A stretch of DNA of 5,961 nt from Planctomycetaceae bacterium (GTDB lineage: Bacteria > Planctomycetota > Planctomycetia > Pirellulales > UBA1268), in contig CANETO010000142.1 in assembly GCA_947440895.1 (NCBI GenBank), forward strand, positions 1 through 5,961, given 5' to 3'. Shown piece by piece: positions 1 to 4,893 of this stretch; position 1 is the stretch's first letter, and each line of letters begins with the position of its first letter. Under the pieces are notes generated by a model. It worked only from the letters and a program-made list of their open reading frames with translations. It was not told the DNA's origin and made no database searches. A program made the translations under genes and the position numbers.

Positions 1-884
1 CGCTGTGCGAGCGGTCCAGGGCCGAGGTCGACGGCGTGCATCGCGAGCACGCCGGAGACATGCCCGCCCTCGGTGGCGCCGACGGGCAGCGTGGCGGCGT
101 TGATGCGGAGCGAAAACCGTCCGCTGGTCCGCGTGGCGTTGGCCATCACGGGAGCGATATAGGCCAAAACGCCCTGCGCCACAGCCGGCTCGAGTTTCGC
201 ATCGGCCAGAAGCTGCACGGGCTCGACCGTCCATTCGCTTCGCGTTCCGTCAGCCGAGGGGGCGAGACTTGCCTGAACGTTGATCGGGTCGCTTACCCAC
301 GGTTCGTCCGCCCATGGGCCGATCATCCGCACGATCGCCCCGACCACGTCCAACTGCATCCTGACCGCTCCAGGCTTGCCGTTATGGGGGCGGGCCGCCG
401 CGCCCGGGCCGGCGAGTGCCGGAGAGAACAGCCCCTTGAGGTTGGAATTGCGGTCGGCATCGAATTCCACAGTGGCGTCGATCCCCTCCACCCGCACGCG
501 GCCGAGATCGCCGAGCGAAAGCAGGATGCCGGCGAGACCATGGCTCAGTTCCACACGTTTGATGGAGGCTGGCTCGCGGCTGCCGTCGTGCGGCACGATG
601 TGGATGTCTTCGAAGACCATCGGCCCCATCCAGCCGAGCTTCACGCTTCCGAAGCGAACAGCCGCCTGGAGCGCGGGCACGGCGTCGGCCACGAGCTTCG
701 ACATCCGTGCCGGACTCGACATGAGCCAGGGCAGGCTGCCGATTCCCAGCACGGCGATGACGGCGACCGTGGCCAGCGTGGCCCGCACCTGCGACGACAG
801 AATTGCCATGTGGGAAGCCTTCTTCGGCGGCGCTGTTTGGGGGGATGGTTCGGGGGATGGCAGGCCAGCGTCCGGAGTGTTCAT
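1..884 (-). CDS. AsmA-like membrane-anchored protein (N-terminal part, runs off left edge)
   Basis: The frame is open from ATG 884 down to the window edge: 294 complete codons with no stop. AGGGAG at 899-894 lies 9 nt before the ATG and favours it over the Met at residue 26. Residues 1-25 are Pro/Ser-rich and probably cytoplasmic. Residues about 34-55 (ATLATVAVIAVLGIGSLPW) form one hydrophobic membrane anchor. After it comes the pattern usual for AsmA-like proteins: VRFGSVKLGWMGPMVFEDIHI (76-96, broken here by a Gly-Trp turn), a GDLGRVRVEGID stretch (125-136) and a DRNSNLKGLF motif (144-153). Residues 256-294 (SGRFSLRINA, VSGVLAMHAVDLGPGPLAQ) fit a repeat of the same family. AsmA/TamB-like proteins are long beta-rich envelope proteins linked to lipid or outer-membrane homeostasis. 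Planctomycete versions are several hundred residues longer than what is seen, so this is a fragment only because of the window. The exact role is unknown. Confidence 0.8.
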   Translation of the reverse strand, partial: MNTPDAGLPSPEPSPQTAPPKKASHMAILSSQVRATLATVAVIAVLGIGSLPWLMSSPARMSKLVADAVPALQAAVRFGSVKLGWMGPMVFEDIHIVPHDGSREPASIKRVELSHGLAGILLSLGDLGRVRVEGIDATVEFDADRNSNLKGLFSPALAGPGAAARPHNGKPGAVRMQLDVVGAIVRMIGPWADEPWVSDPINVQASLAPSADGTRSEWTVEPVQLLADAKLEPAVAQGVLAYIAPVMANATRTSGRFSLRINAATLPVGATEGGHVSGVLAMHAVDLGPGPLAQ

Positions 885-946
885 GTCGTAAATCTCCCTC
901 AACGGGATTGGCTTGCGATTGGAAGATGGAGGGGGAGGATCGTTCG

Positions 947-960
947 ATCGGCCGATTGTA
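947..960 (-). promoter_or_regulatory. possible -10 element with dyads upstream of the AsmA-like gene
   Basis: On the minus strand TACAAT (960-955) matches 5 of 6 bases of the sigma-70 -10 box and lies about 70 nt before the ATG at 884. No convincing -35 is present at 16-18 nt. A perfect 10-bp palindrome ATCGGCCGAT (947-956) abuts the box, and a GATCG-TT-CGATC inverted repeat (938-949) follows. This is tentative. The rest of the 244-bp gap (885-1128) shows only the GC hairpin listed separately. Confidence 0.25.
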
Positions 961-1084
961 TCCAAGCCCACGCCGCAAGGCATGGGACCGGCAGGGTTGC
1001 CCGGGACAAGCCGGCGGGAAGGCCACCCAGTCGCACCCGCAGAGCGGCAGCACTCCAACACGATCCTACGAGGTCGATTCCGGC

Positions 1085-1116
1085 GGCCGACGGCTCCGCG
1101 TGCCAGGCGGACGGCC
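1085..1116 (-). terminator. GC-rich hairpin after the methyltransferase gene
   Basis: Twelve bases past the methyltransferase stop, GGCCG and TCCGC (on the transcribed strand) pair with GCGGA and CGGCC. That gives a 10-bp stem with a 7-nt loop and a 5-nt bulge on one side. No U-tract follows, so it is not a classical intrinsic terminator. In a GC-rich genome it may aid termination or protect the 3' end, or be chance. Confidence 0.3.
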
Positions 1117-1128
1117 TGCGGCGTGAAC

Positions 1129-2013
1129 TCAACGTCGGAGACGCTGTCCAGCCAACGACTGAACTCGCCTGAGTACCGCAAGGAGCATGCTGCGAAGCTT
1201 GAACATCCACCACCCCGCGAGGAGGTGCTGGCGGACATTTGCTGCGGCAGCACTGCGGGCAAGTTTCAGATCTCCCCCGCTGTCTCGCCAGACTCGGTAA
1301 TCGAGGAAAATGCTTGCCCGTCGCCGTCGCTTGAGCGGCACGTTCTTCACCAATCCGGTGCAATCGCGAAAGTGCTCAAGCGGGGGAGCAATGGTCGCGG
1401 AACCGTCGTCGATGAGGTCATTTCTCACGAAGAACGCGTCGAGCCATGGCTCCACCGCCACGAGCGAGTACCCGTTCTCCACCGCGACGAGTGCAATCGC
1501 CTCAAGCGAGGCGCCGTAGCCGCGGTCTCTTTCCCATCGTTCGGCGGGGTCATCAGGGAAGGTGATTGCCGCACCAAGGGGGAAGTGGGAGTTGTATTCC
1601 ACCGAGTAGACCGCAGCCCGGTAGCGAGGCAGGAGCGACCGGAAGATCCACAGGTCGGTCGTGTCGAGGTCAATCGACACGTAGTCGGGCTCGGACGGCA
1701 CGCAGTGCCGTGTGAAAACCTCTTTTATGTTCGCTGAGGTGAGGAACTCTCGGTGGAGGTTGATCGAGGTGTTCTCGTGCCTCCCGTCAAGGAGAAGCGC
1801 CCTCCATCCTTCTTTGAGCACGAGGCGAGCAACGTTGGCCCCCGAGCCCCCATCAAGCGAATCAGCGTTGAACCCAAACTCAACACAGAAAGGGGGCACG
1901 TTCGCCGTGGGGACATGGCGGAAAATCTCGGCGAGGATGCCGTCCTGCCCGCCTTGGGAATACTCCCCCTTGGGGAACCTCCGTGACGCCAGTTCCTGCA
2001 CCCAAGCCTTCAT
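1129..2013 (-). CDS. FkbM-family SAM-dependent methyltransferase
   Basis: A complete 294-residue protein. GGAG at 2023-2020 sits 6 nt before ATG 2013 and supports this start. It opens with the family's YSQGGQDGILAEIF motif (18-31). The Rossmann SAM-binding core follows: FCVEFGFNADSLDGGSGAN (42-60) and WRALLLDGRHEN (70-81). Next come VSIDLDTTDLWIF (112-124, acidic motif), VYSVEYNSHFPLG (135-147), GASLEAIALVAVENGYSLVAVE (167-188) and DAFFVRNDL (192-200). This order is typical of FkbM-like O-methyltransferases found in exopolysaccharide, O-antigen and other glycan loci. The substrate cannot be read from the sequence. The last 70 residues are basic (KRRRRAS, 228-234) with a hydrophobic stretch LLAGWWMFKLRSMLLAVL (264-281) that could lie on or in the membrane. 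It stands alone, with no other glycan gene in view. It lies on the host side of the tRNA attachment site, so it is probably chromosomal and not island cargo. Confidence 0.85.
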   Translation of the reverse strand: MKAWVQELASRRFPKGEYSQGGQDGILAEIFRHVPTANVPPFCVEFGFNADSLDGGSGANVARLVLKEGWRALLLDGRHENTSINLHREFLTSANIKEVFTRHCVPSEPDYVSIDLDTTDLWIFRSLLPRYRAAVYSVEYNSHFPLGAAITFPDDPAERWERDRGYGASLEAIALVAVENGYSLVAVEPWLDAFFVRNDLIDDGSATIAPPLEHFRDCTGLVKNVPLKRRRRASIFLDYRVWRDSGGDLKLARSAAAANVRQHLLAGWWMFKLRSMLLAVLRRVQSLAGQRLRR

Positions 2014-2058
2014 CGAATTCTCCGGCGAGCCCTAGTGCGCGGAATGTTCTCACGACTT

Positions 2059-2089
2059 CGAGCAACCACGAGCAACGAATCATAGTTGC
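2059..2089 (-). promoter_or_regulatory. possible methyltransferase promoter with direct and inverted repeats
   Basis: On the minus strand TATGAT (2084-2079) matches 5 of 6 bases of a -10 box, about 65 nt before the methyltransferase ATG. No good -35 is seen. The box sits between the arms of an inverted repeat, GCAAC (2072-2076) and GTTGC (2085-2089). Two copies of CGAGCAAC (2059-2066 and 2069-2076) are spaced exactly 10 bp apart, on one face of the helix. A binding protein is possible but unproven. Confidence 0.25.
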
Positions 2090-2161
2090 CGTTTTCGGGA
2101 TCTGCCCGCAGACGCGAGCCTGGGCCCGATATCGCCCCATGGGCTGAGGAAACTGCACGGA

Positions 2162-2191
2162 TTGCACAGCGGCCCCGAAAGCCGATACATT
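2162..2191 (+). promoter_or_regulatory. putative promoter of tRNA-Gly
   Basis: TTGCAC (2162-2167), an 18-bp spacer and TACATT (2186-2191) resemble a sigma-70 promoter. The predicted start at about 2198 leaves a leader of roughly 40 nt before the mature tRNA 5' end at 2240, a normal distance. Each box matches the consensus only partly. Confidence 0.4.
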
Positions 2192-2239
2192 GTGTGGATC
2201 GGTGTTTCCCACGGGAAATGCGACTGGTTTTGTTCCATC

Positions 2240-2312
2240 GCGGGCGTAGCTCAGTTGGTAGAGCGCTAGCTTCCCAAGCTGGATGTCGAGGGTTCGAGTC
2301 CCTTCGCCCGCT
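2240..2312 (+). tRNA. tRNA-Gly (anticodon CCC)
   Basis: A full 73-nt cloverleaf can be folded. The acceptor stem is GCGGGCG (2240-2246) with CGCCCGC (2305-2311), with discriminator T at 2312, as usual for bacterial tRNA-Gly. The D arm is GCTC (2249-2252) with GAGC (2261-2264) and loop AGTTGGTA. The anticodon stem is CTAGC (2266-2270) with GCTGG (2278-2282), including one G-U pair. The loop TTCCCAA puts anticodon CCC at 2273-2275, which reads GGG. The T arm is GAGGG/CCCTT around TTCGAGT. CCA is not encoded (TCT follows the acceptor stem). The gene is intact although the element has inserted into it, as expected when the element restores the tRNA 3' part. The integrase gene overlaps its last 47 bases on the opposite strand. 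Confidence 0.95.
2266..2312. other. candidate attachment site (attL-type) in the tRNA-Gly 3' half
   Basis: The integrase gene converges on the tRNA and ends inside it. Known tRNA-targeting tyrosine recombinases integrate in the anticodon arm, T arm or 3' end, and the element then carries the same 3' segment. The shared segment should therefore fall within 2266-2312 or slightly beyond. Its true limits need the partner copy, which is not in this window. I see no second copy of the tRNA 3' part up to 5961. Confidence 0.7.
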
Positions 2313-3999
2313 CTTTGGTTTGTGCCGGAATCACCTGTGAATCACGGGAGATCTTGGCCTTCTTCGCGCGGGCGGATTTTTCGCCCGATGGACTGCGGTG
2401 CCCTGCAGAGCCCTCTAAAGCCCCCCGCTTCCCTGAGGTTGGTACAACAATTGGTACAACGGCGTTGGGGACCTCCGTCGAACCCGCGGACGCCAGCATC
2501 GGGGTGGGCGTCGGCGGCGCGGGCAGCAAGTTGACGGCTTTCGTCACATCGAGGTGCTTCTCGTCGGCGTAGGTCTTCAGGACCAGATCGAGCGATGAGA
2601 CCCGCATCGCCGCCATGGCCGTCCGCGGATCGACGCCAGCGACCGCCAGATGGGTGTTGAACGTGGTGCGCATCGCGTGCACATCGAGCTGGCGGCCCCG
2701 CTCATCGACCTTGGGAATCCCGGCTGCCGCAAGGTCCCGGTCGAGAATCCTGATCAGACCCGACGGGATCTGAACCAGCCGGTCATCGGCGGCCAACACC
2801 TTGCCTTGCGCCGCGAGGCGCCGCCGCCGGTCTGCCAACCAATCCCGCACATGAATCGCGACGTCTGGCCGAAGGGGGATTGTGGCTCGTTTGCCGTTCT
2901 TTGCATGGATGCCGCGGAGGGTCACCGCCGGCGCGTCGTCGCAAAGGTCAACGTCTTCGATGGTCAACGACGCGAGTTCACCTTTACGCATGCCGGTCGT
3001 CAGGAGCAGTTCGTACGTAAGGGCCCGCTCCCAGCCTTGTAGTTCCAGACGCTCCGCCATCTCCGGTTGGACCGCAAAACGCCCCCGTAACGCCGCCGCG
3101 GTGATCGTGTCGGCAGTCAGCAGGGATTTCCGCCACGTGGCTCGTGATTTTGAAGTCCGCGAGCGACCGGGAGCTCGCACCGTGGACCGACCATATTCCG
3201 CCAGCGGGCGCAGCCGAGCGATCTCAAGCAGGCGCCGTAACTCGTTGGTTGCCATGGCTCGACGCCGCCGCCGAACGTCGTCGCTTTCGTCGAGCTTCTT
3301 CAGCCGATCAAACGGGTTCTCGATCAGCCGCCCCGAATCGACAAGCCAATTTCCGAAAGCCGTCAAGGCGATGAGCTTGGCGTTGATCGTTCGCGGGCCG
3401 GGGGCTTTTCGAATGCGGACGGTGCCGTCTTTTTTCATGGTCGCCTCGTCCGGCCGACGGAGGCTATCGCTCGCCCAATCAAGAACTTTTTGGCGGTCGA
3501 GATCGTGGAGGGTTTTGAATCCACATGAACCGGCAATCTCACCTAGTCCGCGGCGCACGTTGTCGACGTGTGTCTTCGAAACACGGGGATGGGCGCCCTT
3601 CCCGCGGCTGTTCGCGAGCGCCTTGAGATAATCGCCGATGTGTTCCTCAATCGTTGTCGAGAGGTGTTCGGCAGCCTCGGCTTCGCGGGGCGAGAGCACC
3701 CCCGCCCGCACCTTCTCAGACCGTGATTCGAGATCGGCGAGTACCTGCTTGGCGGCCTCCCGTGTCCGACATCCTGTCGCGACCTTGCGAATCACACCCG
3801 AGCCATCCCGAAACTTGGCCGTGAATGTCGCCGCGTCCACGATGATGCCGGGACGCTTCGCCTTCACGCCGGTGGTGGGCGCTCGCCGTACCTTGCCCGA
3901 GGCGTCACGCCATTCAGCCCATTGTTTGCCCTCTCGAGTGACCAGAGTGGCTCCGGCTGGCATCGGTCGCGTGATCTTGGCTTTGAAAATAGATCCCAT
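2266..3999 (-). CDS. tyrosine recombinase / integrase, planctomycete type
   Basis: The 577-residue integrase probably drives insertion into tRNA-Gly. AGGAGG (4012-4007) lies 7 nt before ATG 3999, an excellent start. Residues 1-100 form a basic arm-binding region ending in SEKVRAGVLSP. Residues about 115-235 are the SAM-like core-binding domain (HVDNVRRGLGEIAGSCGF, TINAKLIALTAFGNWLVDSG). The catalytic domain follows: R338 in TTGMRKGELASL, K367 in HAKNGKRATIPL, H441 and R444 in HAMRTTF, and nucleophile Y477 in LKTYAD. The position usually held by His or Trp ten residues before the Tyr is V467 (AMRVSSLDL). Inserted residues about 265-325 (GRSTVRAPGRSRT onward) are a feature I associate with planctomycete integrases. 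Residues 494-577 are a long, poorly conserved tail. E563 to S577 (AKGLEPSTSSLGS) are coded antisense to the tRNA. It is the last gene of the HTH-HTH-int operon, 29 nt after its neighbour. Confidence 0.93.
   Translation of the reverse strand: MGSIFKAKITRPMPAGATLVTREGKQWAEWRDASGKVRRAPTTGVKAKRPGIIVDAATFTAKFRDGSGVIRKVATGCRTREAAKQVLADLESRSEKVRAGVLSPREAEAAEHLSTTIEEHIGDYLKALANSRGKGAHPRVSKTHVDNVRRGLGEIAGSCGFKTLHDLDRQKVLDWASDSLRRPDEATMKKDGTVRIRKAPGPRTINAKLIALTAFGNWLVDSGRLIENPFDRLKKLDESDDVRRRRRAMATNELRRLLEIARLRPLAEYGRSTVRAPGRSRTSKSRATWRKSLLTADTITAAALRGRFAVQPEMAERLELQGWERALTYELLLTTGMRKGELASLTIEDVDLCDDAPAVTLRGIHAKNGKRATIPLRPDVAIHVRDWLADRRRRLAAQGKVLAADDRLVQIPSGLIRILDRDLAAAGIPKVDERGRQLDVHAMRTTFNTHLAVAGVDPRTAMAAMRVSSLDLVLKTYADEKHLDVTKAVNLLPAPPTPTPMLASAGSTEVPNAVVPIVVPTSGKRGALEGSAGHRSPSGEKSARAKKAKISRDSQVIPAQTKERAKGLEPSTSSLGS
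2439..2460. repeat. tandem TTGGTACAAC pair in the integrase tail (possible arm-type site)
   Basis: TTGGTACAAC occurs at 2439-2448 and 2451-2460, a 12-bp period. Each copy holds a small dyad, TTG-GTAC-AA. In the integrase frame it codes VVPIVVPT (514-521). It begins 126 bp inside the element from the tRNA end, where integrase arm-binding sites commonly lie as short direct repeats. The role is inferred. Confidence 0.4.
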
Positions 4000-4028
4000 G
4001 CGGGTCCCTCCTGAAAACGATGCTTATT

Positions 4029-4421
4029 CTACCGACCGGGAAACTTGCGGTTGCTCATGCGCGGTGCCCGAACCATAGGACAACCCGCGGCGATCCACTC
4101 ATCGACCACTTTCCGGTTCCAACGCAACAGGCTTCCAAGGCGGATGGGCGGTGGACACCGACCAGCATCGGCCATACGGCGGATGTGTTTCGTTGAGCAG
4201 CGGAGAAGTGTGGCAAACGCCTTCGCGTCTATGAGAGGCGATTCCGACGGACCGACGGTGCCGACCGGGTTCTCATCCCTCTCTTTATCCGGTCGCGAAT
4301 ATTCGTCGGGTATGTCACTGAGCCGGCTCATGCTGGCATCTCGGGAATCTTGCTGCCGGGGAAATGCTTGACACTTCAGGGTGACGTTGGTGGCCGGGGA
4401 CGTTGGTGAACGATTCATCAT
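4029..4421 (-). CDS. small helix-turn-helix protein, excisionase-like (AlpA/HTH_17 type)
   Basis: A protein of 130 residues. ATG 4421 overlaps the stop of the gene before it (ATGA), and GAGGAG (4435-4430) lies 8 nt upstream, so this start beats the internal Met at residue 31. Residues 1-60 are polar and probably disordered. Residues 62-115 form a winged helix-turn-helix of the excisionase/AlpA type: PLIDAKAFATLLRCSTKHIRR is helix-turn-helix, GRCPPPIRLGSLLRWNRK is the wing, and VVDEWIAAGCP is the closing helix. Family members bind DNA near attachment sites and steer the recombinase toward excision, or control element promoters. The place just upstream of int (29-nt gap) fits either job. A short basic tail (RAPRMSNRKFPGR) ends the protein. 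Function is inferred from fold and position. Confidence 0.75.
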   Translation of the reverse strand: MMNRSPTSPATNVTLKCQAFPRQQDSRDASMSRLSDIPDEYSRPDKERDENPVGTVGPSESPLIDAKAFATLLRCSTKHIRRMADAGRCPPPIRLGSLLRWNRKVVDEWIAAGCPMVRAPRMSNRKFPGR

Positions 4422-4684
4422 GCGACCGACTCCTCGATGAAGCGGATCAGATCCTGTAGCCGGAACCGCCGCACCGGCCTACGGAACCCTTTCGCAACGA
4501 ATTCCACACACCTTAACCGATCCCGTTTGACCAACTCCCAGACGGTTGCTTCGCTGACGCAAAGCATGTCGGCGGCTTCCGCGGCCGTCAGAAGGCGTGG
4601 CTGCTGTGGTGAAGGTTCAACCGGTTCCGGTGCTCCGTCGTCATATGGGTCCGGGACCGCATCGTCCGTGTTGTGACCGCGCAT
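4418..4684 (-). CDS. small helix-turn-helix protein, MerR/excisionase-like
   Basis: An 88-residue protein that is first in the HTH-HTH-int operon. AAGGAG (4696-4691) lies 6 nt before ATG 4684. Residues 1-29 are acidic and proline-rich. Residues 30-86 match the HTH_17/excisionase DNA-binding domain: LLTAAEAADMLCVSEATVWE (31-50) is the helix-turn-helix, LVKRDRLRCVEFVAKGFRRP leads through the wing, and VRRFRLQDLIRFIEES is the last helix. The stop overlaps the start of the next gene, which suggests coupled translation. It may be an excisionase, or a regulator of the divergent promoter region directly upstream. It and its neighbour share a fold but little obvious sequence, so they look like separate recruits and not a recent duplication. 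Confidence 0.78.
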   Translation of the reverse strand: MRGHNTDDAVPDPYDDGAPEPVEPSPQQPRLLTAAEAADMLCVSEATVWELVKRDRLRCVEFVAKGFRRPVRRFRLQDLIRFIEESVA

Positions 4685-4791
4685 GGCTTACTCCTTATCG
4701 TCGAGCAGTGACCTCGTTGCGGTAGTGCGGACACCGGCAGCGTCGCACCATCGCAAGCACGGGCACACCAGAGCAGATGCCGCTGACCGGA

Positions 4792-4813
4792 GGCGTTTTT
4801 CAGGGCGTTTTTC
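4792..4813. repeat. two direct GGCGTTTTTC repeats in the divergent control region
   Basis: GGCGTTTTTC occurs at 4792-4801 and 4804-4813, 12 bp apart, between the HTH operon and the divergent gene. Closely spaced direct repeats of this size are typical of excisionase or repressor binding sites. The T5 tracts may also bend DNA. No function is shown. Confidence 0.4.
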
Positions 4814-4821
4814 GCGACAAG

Positions 4822-4855
4822 GGTGCGTTGGACGACCGCACCGATTCGATATACC
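4822..4855 (+). promoter_or_regulatory. putative promoter of the divergent cargo gene with overlapping operator-like dyad
   Basis: TTGGAC (4828-4833), a 16-bp spacer and TATACC (4850-4855) form a fair sigma-70-like promoter. Transcription would start near 4862, about 32 nt before ATG 4894. A perfect inverted repeat, GGTGCG (4822-4827) and CGCACC (4837-4842), encloses the -35 box, so a bound protein would block it. The HTH proteins encoded next door are the natural candidates. No clear promoter was found for the minus-strand operon in 4685-4820. Confidence 0.4.
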
Positions 4856-4893
4856 CTTCTCGCGTGGCAGGCGGGCTGCGTGGAGGAAAGGCG

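Noticed and set aside
382..1053. 223-codon minus-strand open frame
   Set aside because: It overlaps the AsmA-like gene in another frame, is Arg/Pro-rich, and has no ribosome site or family motif.
36..1172. 378-codon plus-strand open frame
   Set aside because: It lies antisense to the AsmA-like gene and the end of the methyltransferase gene, is rich in His/Arg/Gly from GC-rich codon shadowing, and has no recognisable motif. The minus strand reads a coherent anchored envelope protein here.
913..1737. 274-codon plus-strand open frame
   Set aside because: It is antisense to the methyltransferase gene, whose family motifs are clear, and has no recognisable domain.
2882..3631. 249-codon plus-strand open frame
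   Set aside because: It is antisense to the catalytic and core-binding parts of the integrase. Its Arg/Ser-rich composition is typical of a shadow frame.
4865..4879. Sigma-54-like site (TGGCAGG, 4 nt, CTGC)
   Set aside because: It would start transcription about 3 nt before ATG 4894 and cut off the ribosome binding site, so it is probably chance.
4777..4893. N-terminal extension of the cargo gene from ATG 4777
   Set aside because: The frame is open, but there is no good ribosome site, and the extension would run through the repeats, dyad and promoter. GGAGG before 4894 is far better.
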